The notes under the pieces: model-generated | Databases searched by the model: none | Told to the model about the DNA's origin: nothing | What the model saw: the letters and a program-made list of their open reading frames with translations, nothing else | Translations under genes and position numbers: made by a program | Shown: piece by piece, positions 37,735 through 47,162 of the stretch | Numbering within the stretch: position 1 is the stretch's first letter | How the letters are laid out: each line of letters begins with the position of its first letter | Source of the DNA: CAZUDO01 sp964618895 | GTDB lineage: Bacteria; Desulfobacterota; Binatia; DP-6 | Direction of reading: 5' to 3' | Assembly (NCBI GenBank): GCA_964618895.1 | Contig: CAZUDO010000127.1 | Location: forward strand, 1 to 64,000 | Length of the DNA: 64,000 nucleotides

Positions 37735-38501
37735 TCCTTCCACGCGGTCCACACCATCTCGTCGGCGTCCTTCTCGAGCGGCCGCCCGTCGAAGCCACCC
37801 TGGACGCTCCAGCGCGAGAATCCGGCCGCCCCCAGCAGCAGCTCGATCTCGGGCTTCCAGGTCCAGCGCATGCTGAAGCGGTCGCGATGGGTGTGGGCGG
37901 CGTAGCCGCGCGCGTCGGATTCCACCACCTCGCGCTCCACGTGGAGTACCTGGTCCACGCGATCGGACCGACGCGTTGCGTACATGGCGACCGGGAGACC
38001 GGACTCGGGGTGGGCGAACTCCTTCTCCAGCACCTGCTCGCCGTCCGGCTGCACGAGCTTGTCGAGGCTGGGGAAGAAGATATTGAAGACCAGCGCCCCG
38101 CCGCCTTCGAGATGCTCGCGCAAGCATCGCAGCGCGGCGACCTGGTCACGGGGGGTGAGCAGGTGCTGAAAGGCGCGGAATGGGATGGTGATGAGGGCGT
38201 AGCGGCGCGGCATGGTGAAGTCGCGCATGTCGGCCACCGAGACCCGCGGCGTGAGCCCCAGGCCCGCCGCCTTCTGCTTGAGGAACTCGATCATCCCGGG
38301 GTGGATGTCGAACCCGTCGATGTCCACGCCGGCCTGGAGCGTGGGCAGCAGCACGCGGCCGGTGCCGCAACCCGCCTCGAGGACCGCCCCACGCGCCTCC
38401 TTCGCCCGCGCGACGTAGAACGGGATGTCGTCGGTGAGCCAGGAGTAGTAGAGGTCGTAGGCCTCGGGCTTGAGGTAGTCCTCGATGTCGCTCGGTTCCA
38501 T
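37731..38501 (-). CDS. class I SAM-dependent methyltransferase (copy 2 of tandem pair)
   Basis: A 256-residue protein. Motif I is VLEAGCGTGRVLL, followed by GVDIDGFDIHPGMIEFL and ADMRDFTMPRRYALITIPFRAFQHLL. It aligns along its length with the downstream copy, including the shared WKPEIELLLGAAGFSRW and GGFDGRPL tail. Its N-terminus (YLKPEAYDLYYSWLTDDIPFYVARAKEARG) corresponds to the YDLLFRDYAADLGFYLGIAKEAGG of copy 1. ATG 38501 starts 5 bp after the permease stop. Substrate unknown. Confidence 0.83.
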   Translation of the reverse strand: MEPSDIEDYLKPEAYDLYYSWLTDDIPFYVARAKEARGAVLEAGCGTGRVLLPTLQAGVDIDGFDIHPGMIEFLKQKAAGLGLTPRVSVADMRDFTMPRRYALITIPFRAFQHLLTPRDQVAALRCLREHLEGGGALVFNIFFPSLDKLVQPDGEQVLEKEFAHPESGLPVAMYATRRSDRVDQVLHVEREVVESDARGYAAHTHRDRFSMRWTWKPEIELLLGAAGFSRWSVQGGFDGRPLEKDADEMVWTAWKD

Positions 38502-38506
38502 GCCGT

Positions 38507-39871
38507 TCAGGCGCCGCGCGCGCGCCGCCCCTTCCAGAGCGCGTAGACCGGGAAGCCGAGCGCCGCGATCCCGACGCCCGCCCACGCCTTCCACCCGCTG
38601 TCGCGCAGGTCGCTGAATATGATGAGGGCGGTCGCGAGCACGAACAGCACCGGCGTCACCGGATAGAGCGGCGTGCGGTAGGAGGGGGCCGCGATCTCTC
38701 CTCGCGCCTCGCGTCGGCGCTGGACGAACAGCGACGCGGTCGTGAGCGCGTAGAAGAGCCACGACGTGGTGACGAACCAGCCCGAGACGTCCTCGAACCC
38801 GGCGGCGAACCACAGCCACACGCACGCGAGCACGCCCTGCACCCAGAGCGCCAAGCCGGGCGTGCCGCGCGCGGGATCGAGGCGGGCGAGCGGCTTCCAC
38901 AGCAGCCCATCGGCCGCCATCGCCTGGGTCACCCGGGGGCCCGTGAGGATGGCGCCGTTGGTGGTGCCGAAGGTCGAGACCGCCACCAGCACGGCCAGCG
39001 CCCCGGCGCCCCAGGAGCCGAGCAGCCGGCGGATGGTCTCGGAGCCGACCGCCTCGTACTGGGCCACGCCCTCGGCGCCCAACACGTGAAGGAACGCGAT
39101 GTTGGTCAAAACATAGATCGCGATGACGAGCCAGGTGCCCCAGACGATGGCGATCGGCATGGTGCGCTTCGGATTGACGACCTCGCCCGCGACGTAGGTC
39201 GAATCGGTCCACCCGTCGTAGGCGAACAGCACCGAGATCATGGCCAGCGCCAGCGCCTGGAGGAACGACGTGTCGGGCGGGCGCGCCAGCGCCTCGACGA
39301 CCGTCGCCGGATGTGTCTGCGGCAGGGTGAACGCCGCCAGGCAGAGCCCGCCGATCCCGACCACCTTGAGCGTGGTGAAGACCGACTGGGTCCGCGCGCC
39401 TTCCTTCACCCCCAGCCAGTTGACGAACGTGAGCAGCAGGATGGCGCCGGCGCCGGCGGGGAACTCGGCGCTCTTGGGCCAGTGCAGCACCTGACACAGG
39501 TAGAGCGCGAACACGCTGGTGATCGAGGCGATGACCGTGGGCTTGATGACCCAGAGATTGGCCCAGCCGAACATGAAGCCCCACGCGTCGCCGAACGACT
39601 CGCGGATGAAGACATAGAGCCCGCCGGTCTTCGGATGCGTGACCGCCAACTCGGCCAGCACCAGCGAGCCGCAGATCGAGAGCACCCCGCCGATGACCCA
39701 GGCCAGGATGACCGGCCAGAACCCCTCGAGGTGCTGGGCGACCGAGTGCGGCGAGCGGAAGATGCCCGAGCCGATGATGTTGCCCACCGTGATGGCGGTG
39801 GCGGCGTAGAGGCCGATCTGCCGTTTGAGCTCGACGTCCTGCCGGGCGGGGATGGCTGCGGTGGCGGCCAT
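38507..39871 (-). CDS. APC-family amino-acid permease
   Basis: A 454-residue integral membrane protein with about 12 hydrophobic helices. The first has the APC hallmark IGLYAATAITVGNIIGSGIF, and the next segment carries ELAVTHPKTGGLYVFIRESFG, the typical LAT/APC substrate-binding region. Such transporters move amino acids across the inner membrane. It belongs to the minus-strand run between moxR and DUF58, 42 bp after the MoxR stop, so it is probably cotranscribed. Substrate specificity cannot be read. Confidence 0.9.
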   Translation of the reverse strand: MAATAAIPARQDVELKRQIGLYAATAITVGNIIGSGIFRSPHSVAQHLEGFWPVILAWVIGGVLSICGSLVLAELAVTHPKTGGLYVFIRESFGDAWGFMFGWANLWVIKPTVIASITSVFALYLCQVLHWPKSAEFPAGAGAILLLTFVNWLGVKEGARTQSVFTTLKVVGIGGLCLAAFTLPQTHPATVVEALARPPDTSFLQALALAMISVLFAYDGWTDSTYVAGEVVNPKRTMPIAIVWGTWLVIAIYVLTNIAFLHVLGAEGVAQYEAVGSETIRRLLGSWGAGALAVLVAVSTFGTTNGAILTGPRVTQAMAADGLLWKPLARLDPARGTPGLALWVQGVLACVWLWFAAGFEDVSGWFVTTSWLFYALTTASLFVQRRREARGEIAAPSYRTPLYPVTPVLFVLATALIIFSDLRDSGWKAWAGVGIAALGFPVYALWKGRRARGA

Positions 39872-39913
39872 GGGTAGGGTGTCCTCCGATCGCGGCGGCG
39901 CCGCGCCCTGCGA

Positions 39914-40912
39914 CTACTCCGAGGGCACGCTCTTGAGCAGCTCCTCGATGATGCGGTCCGGTTTGATGCCTTCGGCCTCGGCCGTGAAGTTGGTGACGAT
40001 GCGGTGCCGCAGCACCGAGGGCGCCGCCGCCCGCACGTCCTCGATGCCCGGCGCGTAGCGCCCGAGCAGGACCGCGCGCGTCTTGGCGCCCAGCACCAGG
40101 TATTGGGAGGCGCGCGGACCCGCGCCCCACGACACCCATTGGCTCACCATTTCAGGCGCCCCTTCGCGACCGCGCGTCGCGCGCGCGAGCCGCACGGCGT
40201 AGCGCACCACATGATCGGCGACCGGGACGCGGCGAATGAGCTTCTGCAGCGCCAGGATGTCGTCGGCGCCCAGCACACGCTCCAGCCTCGCCTCGTAGGC
40301 GGAGGTCGTCATGGCGACGATCTTCTCCTCCTCCTCCTGCGACGGATAGTCCACCCGCACGTTGAACATGAAGCGGTCGAGCTGTGCCTCGGGCAGGGGA
40401 TAGGTACCCTCGAGCTCGATCGGATTCTGGGTCGCCAGCACGAAGAACGGCAGCGCCAGGTTGAAGGTCTGGCCGCCGACCGTGACCTGCTTCTCCTGCA
40501 TCGCCTGGAGCAGCGCCGCCTGGGTCTTGGGTGGCGTGCGGTTGATCTCGTCGGCCAGGACGATGTTGGCGAATACCGGCCCGGGGATGAAGCGGATCTC
40601 GCGCTTTCCGGTGCCGCTCTCCTCGAGCACGTCGGTCCCGGTGATGTCGCTCGGCATCAGGTCGGGCGTGAATTGGATGCGGTTGAACTTGAGGTCCAAG
40701 ACCTGCGCGAGGCTCGAGACCAGCAGCGTCTTGGCGAGTCCCGGCACGCCGACCAGCAGCACGTGACCGTTGGCGAACAGCGCCGTGAGGAGCTGATCGA
40801 CCACCTGGTCCTGGCCGACGATGACCTTGCGCAGTTCGGCGAGGATGCGGTCGCGGGCGTTCTTGAGCGTTTCGACGGCCTTGAGGTCGGAGGTGTCGGT
40901 GTCCAGCGTCAA
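39914..40912 (-). CDS. MoxR-type AAA+ ATPase
   Basis: About 332 residues, the usual MoxR length, when started at TTG 40912 (GAGG six bases upstream); the longer reading to 41080 adds ~56 residues without family character. Walker A is VGVPGLAKT, Walker B VLADEINRTPPKTQAALLQAM, sensor 1 FFVLATQNPIELEGTYPLPEAQLDRF, followed by the C-terminal lid domain (LGAKTRAVLLGRYAPGIEDVRA). MoxR ATPases act as chaperones for VWA/DUF58 partners, both of which are encoded further downstream on this strand. Confidence 0.9.
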   Translation of the reverse strand: MTLDTDTSDLKAVETLKNARDRILAELRKVIVGQDQVVDQLLTALFANGHVLLVGVPGLAKTLLVSSLAQVLDLKFNRIQFTPDLMPSDITGTDVLEESGTGKREIRFIPGPVFANIVLADEINRTPPKTQAALLQAMQEKQVTVGGQTFNLALPFFVLATQNPIELEGTYPLPEAQLDRFMFNVRVDYPSQEEEEKIVAMTTSAYEARLERVLGADDILALQKLIRRVPVADHVVRYAVRLARATRGREGAPEMVSQWVSWGAGPRASQYLVLGAKTRAVLLGRYAPGIEDVRAAAPSVLRHRIVTNFTAEAEGIKPDRIIEELLKSVPSE

Positions 40913-41139
40913 GCGGGGCCTCGAACGAGTTGGGAGGGTGTCGGAATCATGGCCGAGAGGGCGTGAACGTGGCGCAAGAAGCGGGAGCGTAGCATGCGCC
41001 GTGCGGGGGCGGCAACGGATGGCCGGCGGGGCTGCGGCGTGATCCACCACGCGCGATCGTCGTATTGCCGCACCGGTCACATTTGACGGGGCGCGGACCG
41101 GCGGGGAGGATGGACAACCATCGGACGTGGAGGAGAACG

Positions 41140-42744
41140 ATGCGTGACGCCGATGCCGCGGGCCGGATGATCGATCGGATGCGGGCCAACCTGCGTGCGG
41201 CGGAGATCCCGATCGCCGAGCCTGATGTCGAGCGTGTCCTCGAAATGGAGTTGCTCAAGACCGCCCTCGCGTTCGATGCGCTGGAACGAGCGATGCCGGG
41301 GTCGGGCGTCCCCGACTATCTCGCCGGGTGGGGCGATGGTGCTGCCGCGGCGCCGTGCGATCAGAACCCCGTGGGTACGGGGCAGGCCACGCGCGCGGAG
41401 GCGCCGCCGGACTCCCTCGACGCGCTCTCGGTCCGCATCCGGACACGGAAGGTCTCCCCGGTCGAGCTGGCCGAGGCGGCGCTCGAGCGCATCGCCGCAC
41501 GCGATCCCGAGCTGAACGCGTTTCAGCTCGTGCTCGGGAAACAGGCGATCGCCGCCGCGCGCGTCGCCGAGGACGAGATCGCCAACGGCGGTTACCGCGG
41601 ACCGCTGCACGGCGTGCCGGTCGCGATCAAGGACCTGCTCGACATGGCGGGCACACCGACGACCGCCGGCTCGAAGTTCCACGGCGAGCGTGCGCGCGAC
41701 GTGGATTCCGCCGCGGTCGAGCGGCTCCGGGCGGCGGGCGCGATCATCGTCGGCAAGACACGTCTCGCCGAGTTCGCATACTCGCCGGGCTCCAACAACG
41801 CCCACTACGGCCCCACCCGCAATCCCCACGATCCCTCGCGGGACACCGGTGGGTCGAGCAGCGGCTCGGGTGCCGCGGTGGCGGCGGGGATGGTGGTCGC
41901 CGCGCTCGGCAGCGACACCGGCGGGTCGATCCGCATCCCGGCTTCGCTCTGTGGCATCGTCGGACTCAAGCCCACGTTCGGTCGCGTGAGCCTGCGGGGG
42001 GCGGTGCCGCTCTCGTGGTCGCTCGACCACCTGGGCCCGATGACCCGCACCGTCGCCGACGCGGCGGTGCTCCTGGAAGTGCTCGCCGGGCCCGACGAGG
42101 GCGACCCGCGCACGCGCGGCGCCGCGGTGCCCGCCTACCGCGCCGGCATCGAGGCCGGTGCTCGGGGGCTGCGGATCGGAGTGCTAGGGGACGACGGGGA
42201 AGAGGAGCCATTGCGCGCGCTCGAGGCGCACGACGCATGGCGCGCCGGGCTCCGGTCGCTCGAAGCCGCCGGGGCGTTCCTCCTCCCCATTGATCTATCG
42301 GTGATGGCGAGCCTGCGCGTCTTGAACGGCGCCCTCCTCGCCATGGAGGCTGCCGTGTATCACGCCGCCATGCTGCGCGAACGATCGGCCGACTATGGGG
42401 AGTTCGCGCGGCTGCGGCTGTTCGCCGCGCACGCTTATCCGCCGGGTGCCTACATTCGGGCCCAGCAGGCGCGGGCGGAGTATCGTCGTCGATTCGAGCA
42501 GAAGTGCGCCGGCCTCGATCTGCTCAGCACCCCCACCATGCCCGGCCCCGCGCCGCCGCTCGGCGTGCCGGCGGCGACGCGCTTCACCGCCCCATTGAAT
42601 CTGCTCGGCTGGCCCGCCATCACCGTCCCGGCAGGCACCTTCAATGGAATGCCGGTAGGACTCCAATTGGTGGGAAGACCCTGTGACGAAGCGTCACTCC
42701 TGAGGGCAGCCCGCGTCGTGGAAGCGGCGCCAAGACAGAAGTAG
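41140..42744 (+). CDS. amidase-signature family hydrolase
   Basis: A 534-residue enzyme beginning at ATG 41140 with GGAGGAG upstream. The catalytic Ser-cisSer-Lys triad is in view: Lys164 (VAIKDLLDM), the GGSSSGSG serine loop at 237-244, and the nucleophile Ser263 in GSDTGGSIRIPASLCG. The amidase signature continues with GLKPTFGRVS. Additional N-terminal ~95 residues (Asp/Arg-rich helices) precede the core, unlike GatA. It probably hydrolyses a small amide; no gatC or gatB is nearby, so a tRNA-amidotransferase role is unlikely. Confidence 0.87.
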   Translation: MRDADAAGRMIDRMRANLRAAEIPIAEPDVERVLEMELLKTALAFDALERAMPGSGVPDYLAGWGDGAAAAPCDQNPVGTGQATRAEAPPDSLDALSVRIRTRKVSPVELAEAALERIAARDPELNAFQLVLGKQAIAAARVAEDEIANGGYRGPLHGVPVAIKDLLDMAGTPTTAGSKFHGERARDVDSAAVERLRAAGAIIVGKTRLAEFAYSPGSNNAHYGPTRNPHDPSRDTGGSSSGSGAAVAAGMVVAALGSDTGGSIRIPASLCGIVGLKPTFGRVSLRGAVPLSWSLDHLGPMTRTVADAAVLLEVLAGPDEGDPRTRGAAVPAYRAGIEAGARGLRIGVLGDDGEEEPLRALEAHDAWRAGLRSLEAAGAFLLPIDLSVMASLRVLNGALLAMEAAVYHAAMLRERSADYGEFARLRLFAAHAYPPGAYIRAQQARAEYRRRFEQKCAGLDLLSTPTMPGPAPPLGVPAATRFTAPLNLLGWPAITVPAGTFNGMPVGLQLVGRPCDEASLLRAARVVEAAPRQK

Positions 42745-42805
42745 ACCCCAGGACCGAACAGCCGAGATGCCGCGCGATGGGATCGGGCGGCGCCGATTGC
42801 GCCGT

Positions 42806-43564
42806 TCAGGGGCCCGGAGGCGCCGGGAAAGCAGCCCGCCAACGATCGAGCAGCCTGGTGGTCGCCCCCCCGAAGTCGTGCGCCGTCTGCCTCAGCGTGG
42901 GAGCGAAAGTCACAACTCCTCCGGGCGATCCCGGAGTCCCTTGAATGAGCTCCGCGGCCCCACCGAGACGCGGATCGTATTGCCTGATCAGCACCTCGCT
43001 GGGTTTCCCCTCCCGCGCGGGCACATCCTCGGCGCCCAAGCTCTCGGGCACCCCGTCGGATTGCCGCCCGGAGATTTGCCACAACATCGTGCCGGTGGAG
43101 TCCACCAGCGTGGCGAGGACCTCGATCGTCACGACGCCGGGCTTCGCGTTCACAATATCCCACCGATTCAACCGCAGAGACAGCAGCGCATCGCTCTGCA
43201 TCAGCCTCGCCAGCATACGGGCCATCGCGGGGTTCGGGTGACCGGTTTTCCGAATCTGCTCACGGAGGGCACGCCCCAGGGACTCGGGTGTCGCGGTGCC
43301 CTGGACAATGCTATGGAAGGTTTCATCCGCTGAGCGCCAGACGTGGCCCGATCCGCGGAATACGCTATCCCACTGCGCTTCAAAGAAGGCCTCGGCGGTC
43401 GCATTTCCCCCGCGCGCGAAGGCGGGAAGCATGGCGACGGCGTGAGGCCGAAGTTCTTCGAGCCGAGGGTGGGTCCGCAGCTTGTCCCGGGGGTCGGACA
43501 GGGTGGCGCTGGTCGCGAACGATGCCCCTGTCAGTACGAGCAGGGCAAGGAGCCTCGCGTGCAA
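42806..43564 (-). CDS. secreted hypothetical protein
   Basis: A 252-residue protein of unknown family. A hydrophobic N-terminus (RLLALLVLTGASFATSA) looks like a signal peptide; the mature part is mixed alpha/beta with no motif I recognise. The TTG at 43564 is only a few bases after GAGGAG, so the exact start is uncertain. It follows the lipoprotein gene by 10 bp on the same strand and may be cotranscribed with it and the subtilase gene. Confidence 0.6.
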   Translation of the reverse strand: MHARLLALLVLTGASFATSATLSDPRDKLRTHPRLEELRPHAVAMLPAFARGGNATAEAFFEAQWDSVFRGSGHVWRSADETFHSIVQGTATPESLGRALREQIRKTGHPNPAMARMLARLMQSDALLSLRLNRWDIVNAKPGVVTIEVLATLVDSTGTMLWQISGRQSDGVPESLGAEDVPAREGKPSEVLIRQYDPRLGGAAELIQGTPGSPGGVVTFAPTLRQTAHDFGGATTRLLDRWRAAFPAPPGP

Positions 43565-43574
43565 TCTCCTCGGG

Positions 43575-44867
43575 TCACCCCCTTGAGGGAGCGGGTTTTT
43601 GCGCGCCCGTCCAGCGAGTCGATCGCACCAACCTCACCACCCGCACACGATAGCCCTCCTCCCCGTGCTCCGTCCAGCACACCAGCGCCGATCGTGCTCC
43701 GGCCGGCGTCAACCACGCGTGAGCCGCGTTGGCGCCCAGAAAGAGCCACGACGTCAGCGCTCCGTCGGACTCGAGCGCGCGCACGGCGATCACGCTGCGA
43801 CCCCGGTCCGCGCGCGTGCGGCCCTCGACGGCCACCAGCGTGGCGGCGCCGAGCCGGGCGAGTTGGGGGTGCCGGGCCGAGACCAGGCTGTCCGAGAGGG
43901 GGCGTCTGAGTCCTATGAGCCCGCCCTTGGCGCGCCACGGGGCGATCCATGCGCCGCCACCGCCAGCGCCCGTGTACCAGGCGAAGTACCCGCCCCCCGC
44001 ATGGTCCATCGTCAGCGCGGGGCCGTCCACCGGACAGCCGGCGAGTCGCCATCCGTCCGCTGCCAGCACGGTGTCGAGCGCGAAGCTCGTGCCACGGTCG
44101 TACGACACGGCGAGCGCAGGATCGCGCAGGTCGTCCGTCGCCGAGCGATAGGCCACTGCCACGAGGCCACTCGGATCGGCTGCCGCGGTCACCCGGCAGC
44201 ACGGGCACGCGCGGGCGGTGAGCGGGCGATTGTCCGACCAGGTCTGGCCGCCATCGCTGCTCATCGCGTAGAAGAGCGAGGCGACGGTCGTGCTGTCTCC
44301 GGCCGCCGCGTGCTCGCGCGAGTCCATCCACACCGCAAACCAGCCGCCGGCGGGCAGTGCGACCAGCGACGGGAAGCCGTGGAAGCCCGCTCGCCCGTCG
44401 CCGGCGTCGTCGTTGACGACCACCGTGGGCCCCAGCGTGCGGCCCCCGTCGCCACTGGCGCGCACCACTAGATCTGCGTCCCGCACGGAATCCCCGCGCC
44501 GATCGGACCAGGCGACCAGCAGCTCGCCCGCCGCCCCGTACGCCGCGAGCGGGCGGCACTCGGCGTAGGACGACACGCTGCCGCGACGCGGGTTGACGCG
44601 CACCGGTGATCCAAAGGTGAGACCGCTGTCGGCCGAGAGGGCGAGCCACAGATCCTGGCCGAGCGAGTCGCTCGTCACCCAGGTGAGGGCGACCTGGCCA
44701 CGGTGGTCGGCGGCGAGCGCCGCGTCGCTGGCCGCCTGGGTCGCGAGGACTGTGGGCGTCACCTCATGCACGTCCGCCCAGTCGCCCGCGTCACGTCCCG
44801 CGCAGCCGGCGAGCAGCAGCGCGAATGGCGCGCGGAGCAGGCTGCGGGCGAAGCGCCGATCACTCAA
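43575..44867 (-). CDS. sialidase-like (BNR/exo-alpha-sialidase fold) lipoprotein
   Basis: About 430 residues. The start TTG 44867 lies inside the end of the subtilase gene (8-bp overlap). A lipoprotein signal ends in FALLLAGC. The body is repeats of about 50 residues with Asp-box-like turns (SADSGLTFGSPVRV, SGDGGRTLGPTVVV, SSDGGQTWSDNRPL, SYDRGTSFALDTVL), the six-bladed propeller of sialidase-like proteins. A CPCC cluster in RACPCCRVTAAADP is unusual. The overlap with the protease gene suggests joint function at the cell surface; no glycosidase active-site residues could be confirmed. Confidence 0.75.
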   Translation of the reverse strand: MSDRRFARSLLRAPFALLLAGCAGRDAGDWADVHEVTPTVLATQAASDAALAADHRGQVALTWVTSDSLGQDLWLALSADSGLTFGSPVRVNPRRGSVSSYAECRPLAAYGAAGELLVAWSDRRGDSVRDADLVVRASGDGGRTLGPTVVVNDDAGDGRAGFHGFPSLVALPAGGWFAVWMDSREHAAAGDSTTVASLFYAMSSDGGQTWSDNRPLTARACPCCRVTAAADPSGLVAVAYRSATDDLRDPALAVSYDRGTSFALDTVLAADGWRLAGCPVDGPALTMDHAGGGYFAWYTGAGGGGAWIAPWRAKGGLIGLRRPLSDSLVSARHPQLARLGAATLVAVEGRTRADRGRSVIAVRALESDGALTSWLFLGANAAHAWLTPAGARSALVCWTEHGEEGYRVRVVRLVRSTRWTGAQKPAPSRG

Positions 44868-46962
44868 GGTGCACCACCTTCGCGAAGAGAGGTCCGGCCG
44901 GTCGGTCGCAGCGCACGAAGTAGAGTCCGGGGCGCACCTCCCGCCCGTGCCCGTCGAGGCCGTCCCAGACGAGCCCGCCCATTGTGCCATTGAGCACGCC
45001 CCGGCGCATCACCCGACCCGCAGAGTCGAAGATGGTGACCGGGCTGCCCGCGGGACCCGAGACGACGGTGGCGGACCGGAATGGGTTGGGGTGGGCGGTG
45101 AGCCGGGCGTTGTCGGGCTCGCGCTCGGGGGCGGCCGTGATCGGTGCGCGCTCCACCGGGCCCAGCACGGTGAAGCCGAACCGTGCCTGGTCGGGCGGCA
45201 GCGGCAGCCATGACTCCCCGCCGCACGTCGCACAGGGCTCGGCCACACGGAACAGGTAGCCGCGCAGGGTGAACGAGCGCGCCTCCTGCGCCACCACCTC
45301 GGCCCACGGCGTCCAGTAAGGCATGCGGCAGGCGCCGCGGGCGGTAAACGTGCCGCCCACGCGCGGCCATACGCGCACCGGCGAGCGGAACGAATCGGGC
45401 AGCGTGACGGTGGCGGTGACTTCGATGCGCTCGACGCGCACGGGACCGAGGACGCGCTCGAGCGCGCCCGGACCCGGTTCGCCGGCGACCAGGGTGTCGA
45501 AGCCCACGCTCGTGAACGCCGCACCCACCACCTCGTCATGCCACAGGCCGAGCGAAGGATCCACAGCGCGCAGCGCGGCGGCGGAATTGAGGCGCCCCCA
45601 CCCGGTCTCCTCGTCGCGGCCGGGAGCTCCCACGTCGTCGGCGGACTCGCGCAGGACGCGCTGGAAGTCGGTGTCCTTGAGATCTGGGCGGGCGGCCGCG
45701 AGCAGCCCCACCGTGCCGGTCACGAACGGCGCCGCGAAGGATGTGCCGGAGACGGCGAGGTAGGGGGGAAGCAGCGGCCGGCCGGGATAAGGGTAGGTCA
45801 TGAGGCAGCTCCAGATGTCGACTCCGGGCGCCAGCAGGTCGAGGCCGGGGCCGAACGAGGACCACCCCGTGCGCCGATCCCAGGGATCGCTCGCGCCTAC
45901 CTGGATGCCGAGGCCGTCGGCCGCATACGCGGCCGGGTACTGGGGCAACGCGCCGTTGGGGTAGCCACGATTGCCGGCCGCCGCCACCACTACGCAGCCG
46001 TGGGTAATGGCGTAGAGCATCGCCAGCCGCTCGAGCCGGCTGGGGCCACCGCCGGCGAACGACAGGTTCATCGCCCGCGCGCCCACGTTGGTGGCATAGA
46101 GCATGGCGCGCGCGATGTCGAACGAGCTGGCGGTCCCGGTGCGGCCGGGAGCGATCTTGATCGGGACCAGCCGGCAGCCCGCGTTCGCGTCGCCGTCGCC
46201 GCCACACACGCCCGCCATGCCGAGCGAATCGAACCATGCCCCTTCATTGGTGCGCGCCGCCATCACTCCGGCGACCGGCGTGCCATGGCCAAAGGTGTCG
46301 GCCCAGGCGGGGTTGGGATCACCCGTGACGTTGACGCCCAACTCCATGCGAAGCCCGCCGCCGGCAAGGGGCGCCTGCAGCTCGGGATGTCCGGGATCCA
46401 CACCGGTGTCCGCCACCGCGAGACGCACGTCGTTCGCGCCGACGCTCAGCGCCCACGCCGCACGCGCGCGGATGTCGGCGCCCGCCAGGCCGCCGTGGGC
46501 GCCGGCCGGGCCCAGGTTCATGAGCCCCCACTGGCGCGTGTCGATAAAGAGCGGATCACTGGGAAAGCCGGGCGGCAGCGCGGCCGGCTCGCGGATGGCG
46601 TTGGGCTCGACCCACACGACGCCCGGGTCGGCCATCAGCGCGGCGCGGGCGGCAACGGCACTCGCCGAATCGCGGGCGGCAACGAGCAAGAAGCGCGACG
46701 GATCGAGGTCGAAGGGGCTTGAGCGGGCGGCGGTGGACATCCGTGCAGGGGGGAGGCCGTCATCGAGACGGCGTAGCGGGGTGAGCGCGAGGGCGTCGAG
46801 GCGCGCGGAGAATCGCGCGTCGTCCGCAGCGCTCGCGACGCCGAGTGGGCGGCGCGCAAGGTGGACGATCAGCTCGCGCGCGGGATCGGCGTGAGCGGGA
46901 GCGGCGGCGAGGACGAGGCTGACGGCGAGTAGGGCTTGGCGGAACGGAATGGAAACATGCAC
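44860..46962 (-). CDS. secreted subtilisin-like serine protease (S8) with C-terminal FlgD-like module
   Basis: A 700-residue protein, GTG start. A signal peptide (PFRQALLAVSLVLAAAPAHA) is followed by an inhibitor-like propeptide (about 30-120), then the S8 domain with the complete triad: Asp185 (VADTGVD), His226 (FGHGTPVAG), Ser408 (SGTSFAAPF), and oxyanion Asn331 (AAAGNRGYP). The C-terminus (LTAHPNPFRSATVVSG...GLVWDGLDGHGREVRPGLYFVRC) is a T9SS/FlgD-like module as on the cupredoxin. It is translationally linked to the sialidase-like lipoprotein gene. Confidence 0.9.
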   Translation of the reverse strand: MHVSIPFRQALLAVSLVLAAAPAHADPARELIVHLARRPLGVASAADDARFSARLDALALTPLRRLDDGLPPARMSTAARSSPFDLDPSRFLLVAARDSASAVAARAALMADPGVVWVEPNAIREPAALPPGFPSDPLFIDTRQWGLMNLGPAGAHGGLAGADIRARAAWALSVGANDVRLAVADTGVDPGHPELQAPLAGGGLRMELGVNVTGDPNPAWADTFGHGTPVAGVMAARTNEGAWFDSLGMAGVCGGDGDANAGCRLVPIKIAPGRTGTASSFDIARAMLYATNVGARAMNLSFAGGGPSRLERLAMLYAITHGCVVVAAAGNRGYPNGALPQYPAAYAADGLGIQVGASDPWDRRTGWSSFGPGLDLLAPGVDIWSCLMTYPYPGRPLLPPYLAVSGTSFAAPFVTGTVGLLAAARPDLKDTDFQRVLRESADDVGAPGRDEETGWGRLNSAAALRAVDPSLGLWHDEVVGAAFTSVGFDTLVAGEPGPGALERVLGPVRVERIEVTATVTLPDSFRSPVRVWPRVGGTFTARGACRMPYWTPWAEVVAQEARSFTLRGYLFRVAEPCATCGGESWLPLPPDQARFGFTVLGPVERAPITAAPEREPDNARLTAHPNPFRSATVVSGPAGSPVTIFDSAGRVMRRGVLNGTMGGLVWDGLDGHGREVRPGLYFVRCDRPAGPLFAKVVHLE

Positions 46963-47162
46963 GGCGGTGCCACGGGAGGCAGGTCAGACGAGGGGCGTCG
47001 CGAGGAAGGGGCGGCGAGCGCGGTGGGGAGGGCGCGCACCGGAGGCGGACGTGAAGCTATCAGGCTGGCCGCGGGGCCTGCAAGCGCGGGTAGGGAGTGA
47101 CCCGAATCCACGGCGGCGCTATGATCCGCGGCACGTCAGTCCGCCGAGCCTACGAGGCCGCC

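Noticed and set aside
41140..42744. GatA subunit of glutamyl-tRNA(Gln) amidotransferase
   Set aside because: The amidase core fits, but there is a ~95-residue N-terminal extension and no gatB or gatC nearby.
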